This document shows, in pieces, positions 17,693-27,413 of a stretch of 64,000 bases of DNA. Source of the stretch: Variovorax sp. V93 (GTDB taxonomy: Bacteria; Pseudomonadota; Gammaproteobacteria; Burkholderiales; Burkholderiaceae_C); the NCBI RefSeq assembly GCF_041154485.1, contig NZ_AP028669.1:1922001-1986000 (forward strand), given 5' to 3'. Numbering within the stretch: the stretch's first letter is position 1; every line of letters starts with the position of its first letter. Both the position numbers and the translations under genes were made by a program. The notes under the pieces are model-generated. The model was not told the DNA's origin. It worked only from the letters and a program-made list of their open reading frames with translations, and made no database searches.

Positions 17693-18418
17693 ATGGCGAC
17701 ACGCTCTTCCACCACCCGACCCCCCGCTGCGCGCGAGGGCGCGGCGCGCGTCCAGCGCACCGACGGCAGCACCACGCGCCTGCATATCCTCGAAACCGCG
17801 GGCCAGCTGTTCGCCGAGCGCGGCTTCGCCGAGAGCACCAGCAAGGAGATCTGCACGCGCGCCGGCACCAACATGGCGGCCGTCAACTACCACTTCGGCA
17901 GCCGCGACGGGCTCTACGAGGCCGTGCTGATCGAGGCGCACCGCCAGCTCGTGAGCATGGACGAGTTGGTCAGCCTGGCCAGCGAGGCCGGCGATCCGCG
18001 GCAGAAGCTGCGCGCGTTTCTCACGCACCTGGTCGAGATGGGCAGCCAGCCCAAGGCGCCCTGGGGGTTCCGCGTGGTGCTGCGCGAGGCGCTGTCGCCT
18101 TCTCCGGCGCTGCCCGCGCTGATCCGCCAGGCGGTGCTGCCCAAGGCCCGGCTGATCCGCGGCCTGATCGGCGGCATCATGGGCCTGCCCGAGGACCATC
18201 CCTCGGTGCAGCGCGGCCTGCTGTTCGCGGTGCTGCCCTGCATCGTGATGACGGTGGCCCCCAAGGACCTGGCCAGCAAGGTGCTGCCGGCGCTGAAGGA
18301 TGCCGAGGGCCTGGCGGACGACCTGATGCGCTACGTGTTCGCCGGCCTCGATGCCATCGCGAAGGAGGCGGGCACGGCTGCGGCCGCGGCGCCCGCTAGA
18401 GCTGGAAGGCGACGGTGA
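17693..18418 (+). CDS. TetR-family transcriptional regulator (CerR/DUF1956-like)
   Basis: A 241-residue repressor with an N-terminal TetR helix-turn-helix at about residues 28-75 (ILETAGQLFAERGFAESTSKEI, with the recognition helix ending MAAVNYHFGSRDGLYEAV). The C-terminal ligand domain resembles the CerR group, which controls ybhGFSR-type exporters in enterobacteria. The divergent operon here is exactly such an exporter, so repression of it and of its own gene is the likely role. The last 23 bases overlap the convergent cardiolipin synthase-like gene. The alanine/arginine-rich end is probably disordered. Confidence 0.9.
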   Translation: MATRSSTTRPPAAREGAARVQRTDGSTTRLHILETAGQLFAERGFAESTSKEICTRAGTNMAAVNYHFGSRDGLYEAVLIEAHRQLVSMDELVSLASEAGDPRQKLRAFLTHLVEMGSQPKAPWGFRVVLREALSPSPALPALIRQAVLPKARLIRGLIGGIMGLPEDHPSVQRGLLFAVLPCIVMTVAPKDLASKVLPALKDAEGLADDLMRYVFAGLDAIAKEAGTAAAAAPARAGRRR

Positions 18419-19775
18419 GCAGCAGGCCTTCGGCCACGTCGCGCGCGAGGCCCGGCCGCCGCGCGCGGTAGGGTTCGCCGGCGGAGGCGATGGCCTCGAT
18501 CCATTCGGCCAGCCAGTCGATCTCGCGCGGGCCGTAGAACACCACGGCCGCCTCGTGGTTGAGCAGCAGGCTGCGCAGGTCGAGGTTGATCGAGCCGCAC
18601 ATGGCCAGCTCGTCGTCGACCACCACGGCCTTGGCGTGGGCCATGAAGGGCAGCATGCGAAAGCTCACGCCCGCGCGCGCCAGATCGCGCATGGCGCGTG
18701 CGCGCACGAAGTCGGCCAGGCGGTGGTTCGACTGCGCGGGCATCGCGATGGTCACCTGCACGCCGCGCCGGGCGGCCAGCCGCAGCGCATCGCGCAGCCC
18801 GTCGCCGGGCACGAAGTAGGGCGTGACGGCGAGCACGCGGTGCTCGGCGCGAAAGCAGGCGTCGATCAAGAGCGCATGGGCGGTGTCCTCGGTCTGGTCG
18901 GGGCCGCTCGGCAGGAACTGCGCCATGGCGCTGCCCGGGCTTTCCGCCACGTCGTCGGCCGTGATGGCGCGTGCCTTGCGTCCGCGCACCGAACTCCAGT
19001 CGTGGTCGAACTGGCGCGCCGCCGCGGCGGCCACGCTGCCGCGCAGGTCGAACGAAAGATCGTGCCAGGCGTCGGGGTGCGCGTCGCTGCCGGTGAAGTA
19101 TTCGCCCGCGAGGTTGCGCCCGCCCGACCACAGCCAGCGGTCGTCGGCAATGGTGAACTTGCGGTGGTTGCGCAGGTTGCGCGGCCCGATGCGGCGCAGG
19201 CTGAAGAAAGGGCGGAACACGGCGATCTCGCCGCCGGCCGCGCGCAGCAGCCGGATGTGGCGGCGCGGCAGGGTCAGCGCGCCGAAGCCGTCGAGCAGCA
19301 CGCGCACCTTGATGCCTTCGCGCGCGCGCAGCGCCAGCCGTTCGATCACGGCATGGCCCAGCGCGTCGTCGCCGATGATGAAGGTGCACACGTCGATGCG
19401 CTCGCGCGCGCCGTCGATCACCTGCCACAGCGCCTCGCGCGCGGCGTCGCCGTCGGCATGCAGCCGGATCTCGCAGCGCCCGGGCGGCGCCAGGCCGAAG
19501 CTCTCGATGAGGTCGGCGGCCCAGTGCCCGCGCGCGGCCGTGCGCACCGGCCGCGGCGAGCCGGCCGGGCGCAGCTTGCGCTGGCCGAACAGCAGGTACA
19601 TCGGCAGGATGAGGTAGGGCATCAGCGCCAGCCCCATGACCCAGGCAATGGCCGTGGTGGGTGCGCGCTGCTCGCGGCGCGCGCGCGTGGTCAGCACATA
19701 GACCAGCAGCGCAAAGGTGACGACGAGGAAATGCTGGGACGGGGAGGGGAGCCAGTCGAATGCGGAATTCGGCAT
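18396..19775 (-). CDS. Cardiolipin synthase-like phospholipase D protein
   Basis: A 459-residue membrane enzyme with two N-terminal membrane segments (HFLVVTFALLVYVLTT and WVMGLALMPYLILPMYLLFG) and two complete HKD motifs: His204-x-Lys206-x4-Asp211 and His380-x-Lys382-x4-Asp387. Such enzymes transfer phosphatidyl groups between phosphatidylglycerol molecules to make cardiolipin. The length and layout fit bacterial Cls. Which paralogue it is, and whether it uses another acceptor, cannot be judged from sequence. It stands alone on the minus strand. Confidence 0.88.
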   Translation of the reverse strand: MPNSAFDWLPSPSQHFLVVTFALLVYVLTTRARREQRAPTTAIAWVMGLALMPYLILPMYLLFGQRKLRPAGSPRPVRTAARGHWAADLIESFGLAPPGRCEIRLHADGDAAREALWQVIDGARERIDVCTFIIGDDALGHAVIERLALRAREGIKVRVLLDGFGALTLPRRHIRLLRAAGGEIAVFRPFFSLRRIGPRNLRNHRKFTIADDRWLWSGGRNLAGEYFTGSDAHPDAWHDLSFDLRGSVAAAAARQFDHDWSSVRGRKARAITADDVAESPGSAMAQFLPSGPDQTEDTAHALLIDACFRAEHRVLAVTPYFVPGDGLRDALRLAARRGVQVTIAMPAQSNHRLADFVRARAMRDLARAGVSFRMLPFMAHAKAVVVDDELAMCGSINLDLRSLLLNHEAAVVFYGPREIDWLAEWIEAIASAGEPYRARRPGLARDVAEGLLLTVAFQL

Positions 19776-19809
19776 GTGGCGATGATGCCCGAGGACGGGT
19801 CCGCGCCGC

Positions 19810-20475
19810 TCAGCGCTGCAGGAAGGCGGGCACGCCGCGCCCCTCGGAGGCCAGGAAGCGCATCATGGGATCGACCACCGCGCGCACCGCGGGCCGCTCG
19901 CCCACGCGGCCGCGCCAGGCCACGAGCCGCGGCGTGGCACCGGTCATGCCGGCGCCCTTGCGGTCGGCGAAGACATGCGCCATGTAGAAGGCAATGTCGG
20001 CGAAGGAGTAGGGCCCCGCCAGGTACTCGCGCGAGGCCAGCAGGCCTTCCATTTCCCCGTAGTAGCGCGCGCAGGCGGCGCAGGCCGCCACGGCGGGCGC
20101 GCTCTGCATGTCGTGCTGCAGGCCGAAGAGCCGGATCACGTTCGGGAAGAAGACTTCATCCGACTTCTGCTCGAGCTGCCGCGCGCGGGCCCGTTCGGCG
20201 ATGCCCCGGGGCCACAGCGCAGGGGTCGGATACCGGTCTTCGAGGTACTCGAAGATCTGCGTCGAGTCGAACAGCTCGACTTCGCCGTCGATCAGGATCG
20301 GCACCTGCTGCTTCACGGGGTTGACGCGCAGCACCTCGGGGTGCTTGGGCTCGTAGGTGTCGTCCTTGGTGAACGGCACCATCACCAGTTCGAAATCGAG
20401 GCCTTTTTCGAGCGCGGCAATCTGCACCTTGGCGCCGAACATGCTGAGGGGGGCGGAATAGATCTGGGTCTTCAT
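19810..20475 (-). CDS. Glutathione S-transferase family protein
   Basis: A 221-residue protein with the two-domain GST layout. The N-terminal thioredoxin-like domain runs from IYSAPLSMFGAKVQIAALEKG to VPILIDGEVELFDSTQIFEYLED, and includes the conserved cis-Pro (QVPIL) and the E/D-S-x-I glutathione-binding turn (FDSTQI). An all-helical C-terminal domain contains the N-capping box region YSFADIAFYMAHV. A serine near residue 11 may be the catalytic hydroxyl. It is a soluble cytosolic protein. Substrate is unknown, and its neighbours give no strong clue. Confidence 0.88.
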   Translation of the reverse strand: MKTQIYSAPLSMFGAKVQIAALEKGLDFELVMVPFTKDDTYEPKHPEVLRVNPVKQQVPILIDGEVELFDSTQIFEYLEDRYPTPALWPRGIAERARARQLEQKSDEVFFPNVIRLFGLQHDMQSAPAVAACAACARYYGEMEGLLASREYLAGPYSFADIAFYMAHVFADRKGAGMTGATPRLVAWRGRVGERPAVRAVVDPMMRFLASEGRGVPAFLQR

Positions 20476-20502
20476 GCCCCCGACTTCACCATGAAAGGCG
20501 CC

Positions 20503-21624
20503 TCAGGTCGAGCCCCAGACCTCCTGCGCGGTTTCGATCACCAGGCGCAGCTTGGCGCGCTGCGCTTCCACCGCGATGTTGTTGCCGTGCACCGTGCTCG
20601 AGAAGCCGCACTGCGGCGACAGCGCGAGCTGCTCGAGCGGCGCGTACTTGGCGGCATCCTCGATGCGGCGCTTGAGCTCGTCCTTGTCTTCCATCTCGCC
20701 GAACTTGGTGGTCACGAGGCCCAGCACCACGGTCTTGCCCTTGGGCAGGTAGCGCAGCGGCTTGAAGTCGCCCGAGCGGGCGTCGTCGTATTCCATGAAG
20801 TAGGCGTCGAGGTCCATCTCCTTGAGCAGCGCCTCGGCCACCGGCTCGTAGTTGCCGGCCGCGGCGTGGGTGCTCTTGAAGTTGCCGCGGCACAGGTGCA
20901 TGGCCAGCAGCATGCCCGGCGGCTTCTGCGCCACCACCTTGTTGATGAAGGCGGCATAGCGGTGCGGCAGTTCGTTCGGGTCGTCGCCGCGCTTGCGGGC
21001 GGCTTCGCGCATGTGCTCGTCGCAGAGGTAGGCCAGGTTGGTGTCGTCCATCTGCACGTAGGTGCAGCCGGCGGCCGCGAGCGAGCGCAGTTCGTCGCCA
21101 TAGGCCTTGGCCACATCGTCGTAGAACACCGGGTCGAGCTCGGGGTAGGCCTCCTTGCTGATGCCGGCGCGGCCGCCGCGGAAGTGCAGCATGGTCGGCG
21201 ACGGAATCGTGACCTTGGGCGTGCGGCCGGCCGAGACCTGGCTCTTCAGGTACTGGAAGTCGGCAAGCTGGATGTCTTTCACGTGCCGCACTTTGTCGAT
21301 CACGCGCATCGCAGGCGGCGCGAGTTCCTCGGTGCCGTCGGGCCGGCGGATGGTGACCGGAATGTCGGTCTTCACGCCGCCGAGCTGGTCGAGGAAGTCG
21401 ATGTGGAAGTAGGTGCGGCGGAATTCGCCGTCGGTGATGCTCTTGAGGCCGATGTCTTCCTGGAACCGGACGATCTCGGTGATGGCCTTGTCTTCGACCT
21501 TGCGCAGCTGCTCGGGCGTGATCTCGCCCTTGGCCTTCTGCTCGCGCGCTTCGAGCAAATATTTGGGGCGCAGGAAACTGCCTACGTGGTCGTAGCGGGC
21601 GGGCAGGGCGGCGTGCTGGGACAT
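20503..21624 (-). CDS. MetE-like (cobalamin-independent methionine synthase C-terminal family) protein
   Basis: A 373-residue protein of the UROD/MetE-like superfamily, equal to the C-terminal half of cobalamin-independent methionine synthase. It carries the zinc-site pattern: MHLCRGNFKST supplies a His and Cys, EYDDARSGDF a conserved acid, and SPQCGFSST the last Cys. The N-terminal MetE half is missing, as in the archaeal-type and YxjG/YxjH-like enzymes, so the methyl donor may not be folate. A GGAG site lies before the ATG at 21624. It is divergent from a GntR gene. The exact substrate is uncertain. Confidence 0.85.
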   Translation of the reverse strand: MSQHAALPARYDHVGSFLRPKYLLEAREQKAKGEITPEQLRKVEDKAITEIVRFQEDIGLKSITDGEFRRTYFHIDFLDQLGGVKTDIPVTIRRPDGTEELAPPAMRVIDKVRHVKDIQLADFQYLKSQVSAGRTPKVTIPSPTMLHFRGGRAGISKEAYPELDPVFYDDVAKAYGDELRSLAAAGCTYVQMDDTNLAYLCDEHMREAARKRGDDPNELPHRYAAFINKVVAQKPPGMLLAMHLCRGNFKSTHAAAGNYEPVAEALLKEMDLDAYFMEYDDARSGDFKPLRYLPKGKTVVLGLVTTKFGEMEDKDELKRRIEDAAKYAPLEQLALSPQCGFSSTVHGNNIAVEAQRAKLRLVIETAQEVWGST

Positions 21625-21687
21625 GGTGATCTCCGTCGTGGCTGAAAAACGATGGACATCGTATCGCCTCATGAACGGACGGCGGTG

Positions 21688-21758
21688 TGTACAGTGGGAT
21701 CGGTATTTACCCTTGATTTGGCGCTTCATCGACAGCGGAAGCATGAAGTTTGTATACA
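21688..21758. promoter_or_regulatory. Putative GntR operator sites between divergent genes
   Basis: The 164-bp gap between the MetE-like and GntR genes holds a perfect 8-bp palindrome TGTATACA (21751-21758) and a related six-base TGTACA (21688-21693). FCD-type GntR regulators commonly bind T-GTATACA-like palindromes. The first site lies 30 bp before the GntR start, suiting autoregulation. Inferred. Confidence 0.45.
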
Positions 21759-21788
21759 TTCAGTATTCATGAAAACGCCCACCACCGC

Positions 21789-22562
21789 ATGAAAGCCGCA
21801 ACTGCATCAACCGTCGAGCCTGCGGACGGCGGCGGCTCGCAGGCCGTGAAGGCACAGCTGCGGCTGCGCGAAATGATCCTGGCCGGCGAACTGCCCGGCG
21901 GCGCGCGCATTGCCGAGGTGGCCATCGCCGAGCAGCTCGGCGTCTCGCGCACACCGGTGCGCAGCGCGCTCATGCGGCTCGAGCAGGAAGGCCTGCTCGA
22001 GGCCCTGCCCAACGGCGGCTACGCGGTGCGCACTTTTTCCGAGCGCGACGTGGCCGATGCCATCGAGCTGCGCGGCACGCTCGAAGGCCTGGTGGCGCGG
22101 CTTGCGGCCGAGCGCGGTGCGGCGCCGGTGGTGCTGCGCGAGGCGCGCGCCTGCCTGGCGCGCATCGACGAACTGCTGCGCGAGCCCGCGCTGGACGACG
22201 CGGCTTTCTCGCGCTACGTCACGCACAACGAGAAGTTCCACTCGCTGCTGTGCGAAATGGCGGCCAGCCCGGTCATTGCGCAGCAGCTCGAGCGCGTGGT
22301 CAACCTGCCGTTCGCGTCGCCCTCGGGCTTCGTCATCGTGCAGGCCAATTCGCCTGCGGCGCGCGACATGCTCGTGATCGCGCAGGACCAGCACCTGCAG
22401 GTGCTCGATGCCATCGAGGCCGGCGAAGGCTCGCGCGCCGAGGCGCTGATGCGCGAGCACAGCCGCATCGCGCGGCGCAACCTGCGCGAGGCGCTGCACG
22501 GCGCGCCCACTGCCGAACAGCGCCCGCTGCCCGGCGTGCAGCTGATCCGCCGGCGCGGCTGA
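21789..22562 (+). CDS. GntR-family transcriptional regulator (FCD domain)
   Basis: A regulator of about 257 residues. The winged helix spans roughly residues 20-85 (ILAGELPGGARIAEVAIAEQ, then LGVSRTPVRSALMRLEQEGL). The FCD domain has an Asp/His ligand set, including NEKFHSLL, REHSRIARR and neighbouring residues. ATG 21789 is the best start; a TTG at 21750 lies inside the candidate operator. It is divergent from the MetE-like gene and upstream of the livK-type importer operon, either of which may be its target. The effector is unknown. Confidence 0.87.
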   Translation: MKAATASTVEPADGGGSQAVKAQLRLREMILAGELPGGARIAEVAIAEQLGVSRTPVRSALMRLEQEGLLEALPNGGYAVRTFSERDVADAIELRGTLEGLVARLAAERGAAPVVLREARACLARIDELLREPALDDAAFSRYVTHNEKFHSLLCEMAASPVIAQQLERVVNLPFASPSGFVIVQANSPAARDMLVIAQDQHLQVLDAIEAGEGSRAEALMREHSRIARRNLREALHGAPTAEQRPLPGVQLIRRRG

Positions 22563-22639
22563 GCGCTCCCTCGATGAAAAGCGATCGCCAATGGATGCAC
22601 GCGCCCAGTTGCCGCGCTGCGCGATCATCGCGCAGTTCA

Positions 22640-22659
22640 TTTGTTCATCGCGCAACAAA
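22640..22659 (+). promoter_or_regulatory. Inverted repeat upstream of the livK-like gene
   Basis: The 200-bp gap 22563-22762 carries TTTGTT (22640-22645) / AACAAA (22654-22659) separated by eight bases. It also has a direct repeat TCATCGCGCA at 22625-22634 and 22645-22654, spaced 20 bp, or two helical turns. This looks like a regulator binding site for the transporter operon. I see no convincing -35/-10 pair. Confidence 0.4.
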
Positions 22660-22762
22660 GGCGAGCGCCACCGCCGGAGTAGGTGATTGCCTGCTCTGCC
22701 GCATCTTGCAAAGTATTGAAAAATAGCCCCGGTTCGCATTCCGTCCCTCCAAGGAAAACCTC

Positions 22763-23935
22763 ATGCAAAGACGCCATCTCATCCAGACCGCATGCCTCAC
22801 GGCGCTTGCGCTTTCCATGTCGCTTGCCACTGCGCAGGACAGCAACAAGTTCAAGATCGGCCTGATCCTGCCGATGACGGGGCAGCAGGCTTCCACCGGC
22901 CGGCAGATCGAAGCGGCGGCCCGGCTGTACATGGCACAGAACGGCGACACCGTCGCGGGCAAGAAGATCGAGCTGATCGTCAAGGACGACGTGGCCACGC
23001 CCGACGTCACCAAGCGCCTCGCGCAGGAACTGATCGTCAACGACAAGGTGAACGTGATCGCGGGCTTCGGCGTCACGCCGGCCGCACTGGCCGCCGCGCC
23101 GCTGGCCACGCAATCGAAGACGCCGCAGGTGGTGATGGCTGCGGCCACCTCGAGCATCACCGAGGCCTCGCCCTACATCGTGCGTTCGAGCTTCACGCTG
23201 CCGCAGGTGTCGGTGGCCATGGGCGACTGGGCCCCCAAGAACGGCGTGAAGACGGTGGTCACGCTGGTGGCCGACTACGGCCCAGGCAACGATGCCGAGA
23301 AGTTCTTCAGCGAGCGTTTCCAGCTCAACGGCGGCAAGGTGATCGAGAAGCTGCGCGTGCCGCTGCGCAACCCCGACTTCGCGCCGTTCCTGCAGAAGGT
23401 GCGCGACGCCAAGCCCGACGCGCTGTTCGTCTTCGTGCCCTCGGGCGCCGGCGCGGCCGTGATGAAGCAGTTCCTCGAGCGCGGCATGGACAAGGCCGGT
23501 ATCCGCATGATCGCCACCGGCGACGTGACCGACGACGACCAGCTCAACGACATGGGCGAGGGCGCGCTGGGCGTGGTCACCTCGCACCACTACTCGGCCG
23601 CGCATCCGTCGCCGGCCAACAAGAAGTTCGTCGAGGCCTTCCAGAAGGCCAACCCGAAGATGCGCCCCAACTTCATGGCCGTGGGCGGCTATGACGGCAT
23701 GCGCGTGATCTACGAGGCACTCAAGGCCACCAAGGGGCAGGGCGGCGGCGACGCGCTGCTGGCCGCCATGAAGGGCCAGATCTTCGAGAGCCCGCGCGGC
23801 CCGGTCTACATCGACGCGCAGACGCGCGACATCGTGCAGGACGTGTACCTGCGCAAGGTCGAGAAGAAGGACGGCCAGCTCTACAACGTCGAGTTCGACG
23901 TGATCAAGGGTGTGAAGGATCCCGGCAAGAAGTAA
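22763..23935 (+). CDS. LivK-type ABC transporter substrate-binding protein
   Basis: A 390-residue periplasmic type-I binding protein of the branched-chain amino acid (HAAT) family. It has a signal peptide ending SLATAQ and the opening FKIGLILPMTGQQASTGRQI. A hinge-linked two-lobe fold follows, with VADYGPGNDA and GYDGMRVIYEALK as family landmarks. A broad range of ligands is known for this family, including amino acids, amides, urea and aromatic acids. The operon continues with permeases, ATPases and a tannase/feruloyl esterase-like gene, so an aromatic carboxylate is a reasonable guess. It is not proven. Confidence 0.92.
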   Translation: MQRRHLIQTACLTALALSMSLATAQDSNKFKIGLILPMTGQQASTGRQIEAAARLYMAQNGDTVAGKKIELIVKDDVATPDVTKRLAQELIVNDKVNVIAGFGVTPAALAAAPLATQSKTPQVVMAAATSSITEASPYIVRSSFTLPQVSVAMGDWAPKNGVKTVVTLVADYGPGNDAEKFFSERFQLNGGKVIEKLRVPLRNPDFAPFLQKVRDAKPDALFVFVPSGAGAAVMKQFLERGMDKAGIRMIATGDVTDDDQLNDMGEGALGVVTSHHYSAAHPSPANKKFVEAFQKANPKMRPNFMAVGGYDGMRVIYEALKATKGQGGGDALLAAMKGQIFESPRGPVYIDAQTRDIVQDVYLRKVEKKDGQLYNVEFDVIKGVKDPGKK

Positions 23936-23939
23936 GGCT

Positions 23940-24050
23940 CGCCCCCAGTCTGCGCGCACTTCGTGTCGCTACGCCAACCCCCTGCCGGGGGCAACACCAG
24001 CGGCCCGGCGAAGCCGGTTCCGCGGTGTTTCCCGAAGAGGCCGCCGTGCG
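23940..24050. repeat. Palindromic intergenic repeat sequence
   Basis: The gap between the livK and livH genes contains nested hairpins. CCCCC (23978-23982) / GGGGG (23987-23991) is one. An outer pairing joins ACACCAGCGG near 23995 and CCGCGGTGT near 24020. The 18 bases AGCCGGTTCCGCGGTGTT (24012-24029) recur exactly, in inverse orientation, at 35096-35113. This looks like a dispersed intergenic repeat that could also tune livH expression by forming RNA structure. Confidence 0.55.
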
Positions 24051-24071
24051 CGGCAAGCGTGTGAGTAGCTT

Positions 24072-24944
24072 ATGTTGACCATTCTTTTCGACGGCATCGC
24101 CTACGGCATGCTGCTCTTCGTGCTCGCCGTGGGGCTGGCCGTGACGCTCGGGCTGATGAACTTCATCAACCTGGCGCACGGCGCCTTCGCCATGGCGGGC
24201 GGGTATCTCACGGTGTTTGCGATGCAGAAGCTCGGCGTGCCGTTCCTGGCCTGCCTGCCGCTCGCATTCATCGTGGTGGCGCTGGCCGGGGCGCTGCTCG
24301 AACGCACGCTCTACCGGCCGATGTACGGCAAGCCGCACCTCGACCAGGTGCTGTTCTCCATCGGCCTCGCCTTCATGGCGGTGGCGGCGGTCGACTACTT
24401 CGTCGGCTCGTCGCAGCAGAACGTGCAACTGCCCGAGTGGCTGCGCGGCCGCACCGAGATCGGCGACGGCGCGCTGCTGCTCGGCATGGGCCACTACCGC
24501 CTCTTCATCATCGCGGTGTGCGCCGTGCTCACGGTGGTGCTTCAGCTCATCCTGTCGAGGACGCGGTTCGGCAGCCGGCTGCGCGCCGCGGTCGACGATC
24601 CGCGCGTGGCGGCGGGACTGGGCATCAACGTCAACATCGTGTTCCTGCTGACCTTTGCAGTCGGCTCCGGGCTCGCGGGGCTCGGTGGTGCATTGGGCGC
24701 CGAGATCCTCGGGCTCGACCCGACCTTCCCGCTCAAGTACATGATCTATTTCCTGATCGTGGTGTCGGTCGGCGGCACCTCGTCGATCACCGGGCCGCTC
24801 GCGGCCGCGCTGCTGCTCGGCATTGCCGACGTGGCGGGCAAGTACTTCATTCCGAAGATGGGCGCGTTCACCGTCTACCTGCTCATGATCCTGATCCTGA
24901 TGTGGCGGCCCCAGGGCCTCTTCACGCGCAAGGGAGGCCGCTGA
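24072..24944 (+). CDS. LivH-type ABC transporter permease
   Basis: A 290-residue inner-membrane permease of the branched-chain amino acid/amide importer family, with about eight hydrophobic segments. The N-terminal landmark is [19 protein letters not shown], typical of LivH. The cytoplasmic coupling region RTRFGSRLRAAVDDPRVAAGLGIN contacts the ATPases. The stop is directly adjacent to the LivM start. It forms the membrane channel with LivM for solutes delivered by the upstream binding protein. Confidence 0.93.
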   Translation: MLTILFDGIAYGMLLFVLAVGLAVTLGLMNFINLAHGAFAMAGGYLTVFAMQKLGVPFLACLPLAFIVVALAGALLERTLYRPMYGKPHLDQVLFSIGLAFMAVAAVDYFVGSSQQNVQLPEWLRGRTEIGDGALLLGMGHYRLFIIAVCAVLTVVLQLILSRTRFGSRLRAAVDDPRVAAGLGINVNIVFLLTFAVGSGLAGLGGALGAEILGLDPTFPLKYMIYFLIVVSVGGTSSITGPLAAALLLGIADVAGKYFIPKMGAFTVYLLMILILMWRPQGLFTRKGGR

Positions 24945-25924
24945 ATGAACGAGCCTTCGACGTACCAATCGGCCCTGCTGCACAAGGCGCGCTGGCGCCC
25001 GCTCGAGTTCGTGGTGTGGGCCGTGGCGTTCGCGCTGCCGTTCCTCATGCCCTCGCATTCGCTGCTGGTCAACGAGATCGCCATCGTCGCGCTGTTCGCG
25101 ATGTCGCTCGACCTGATCCTCGGCTACACCGGGATCGTCTCGCTCGGCCATGCGGCCTTCTTCGGCTTCGGCGCCTATGCCGCGGCGCTGTTCGCCAAGC
25201 TCGTGATGCCGGACCCGACCGTGGGGCTGGTGGTGGCCACCGCGCTGTCGGCCCTGCTCGGCCTGGTGGCCAGCGTGACGATCCTGCGCGGCAGCGACCT
25301 GACGCGGCTGATGGTCACGCTGGGCACCGCGCTGCTGTTGCTCGAACTCGCCAACAAGCTCGACTGGCTCACCGGCGGCGCCGACGGCCTGCAGGGCGTG
25401 GTGATGGGGCCGGTGCTCGGCCTGTTCGCGTTCGACCTCTACGGCCGCACCGCGGCCTGGTATTCGCTGACGGTGATGCTGCTGCTGTTCCTGGTGATGC
25501 GCCGCATCGTGCATTCGCCCTTCGGCGCCACCCTCAAGGCGATCCGCGACAACCGGCTGCGCGCCATGGCCATCGGCATTCCGGTGGTGTCGCGGGTCGT
25601 CGTCATCTACACCGTGGCGGCCGGCATTGCCGGTGCCGCGGGCGCGCTGCTGGCGCAGACCACGGGCTTTGCCTCGCTCGACGTGCTGGCCTTCGACCGC
25701 TCGGCCGACGTGCTGCTGATGCTGGTGATCGGCGGCGTGGGCTGGCTCTATGGCGGCGTGGCGGGCGCCATCGTCTTCAAGCTGCTGCAGAACTGGCTCT
25801 CGGCCGTGACGCCGCAATACTGGATGTTCTGGATCGGCCTCCTGCTGGTGCTGCTGGTGCTCGTGGGACGCGACCGCGTGCTCAAGCCGTGGACCTGGCT
25901 CGGCAAGAAGAAGGGCGGTGCCGC

Positions 25925-25928
<4 letters not shown>
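24945..25928 (+). CDS. LivM-type ABC transporter permease
   Basis: A 327-residue permease with the LivM landmark LGYTGIVSLGHAAFFGFGAY and about nine to ten hydrophobic segments. The ATPase-contact loop is SPFGATLKAIRDNRLRAMAIGI. It starts immediately after the LivH stop and its own stop overlaps the LivG start (ATGA, 25925-25928), so expression is coupled. The C terminus is basic (GKKKGG). It pairs with LivH in the importer. Confidence 0.93.
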
Positions 25929-27383
<1,455 letters not shown>

Positions 27384-27413
27384 CGGCCCGGCGAACAATA
27401 AGGAGACAGGCAA

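Noticed and set aside
22563..22762. A small gene in the gap before the livK-like gene
   Set aside because: Short open frames here have no ribosome site or conserved-looking translation; the gap is better explained as regulatory.
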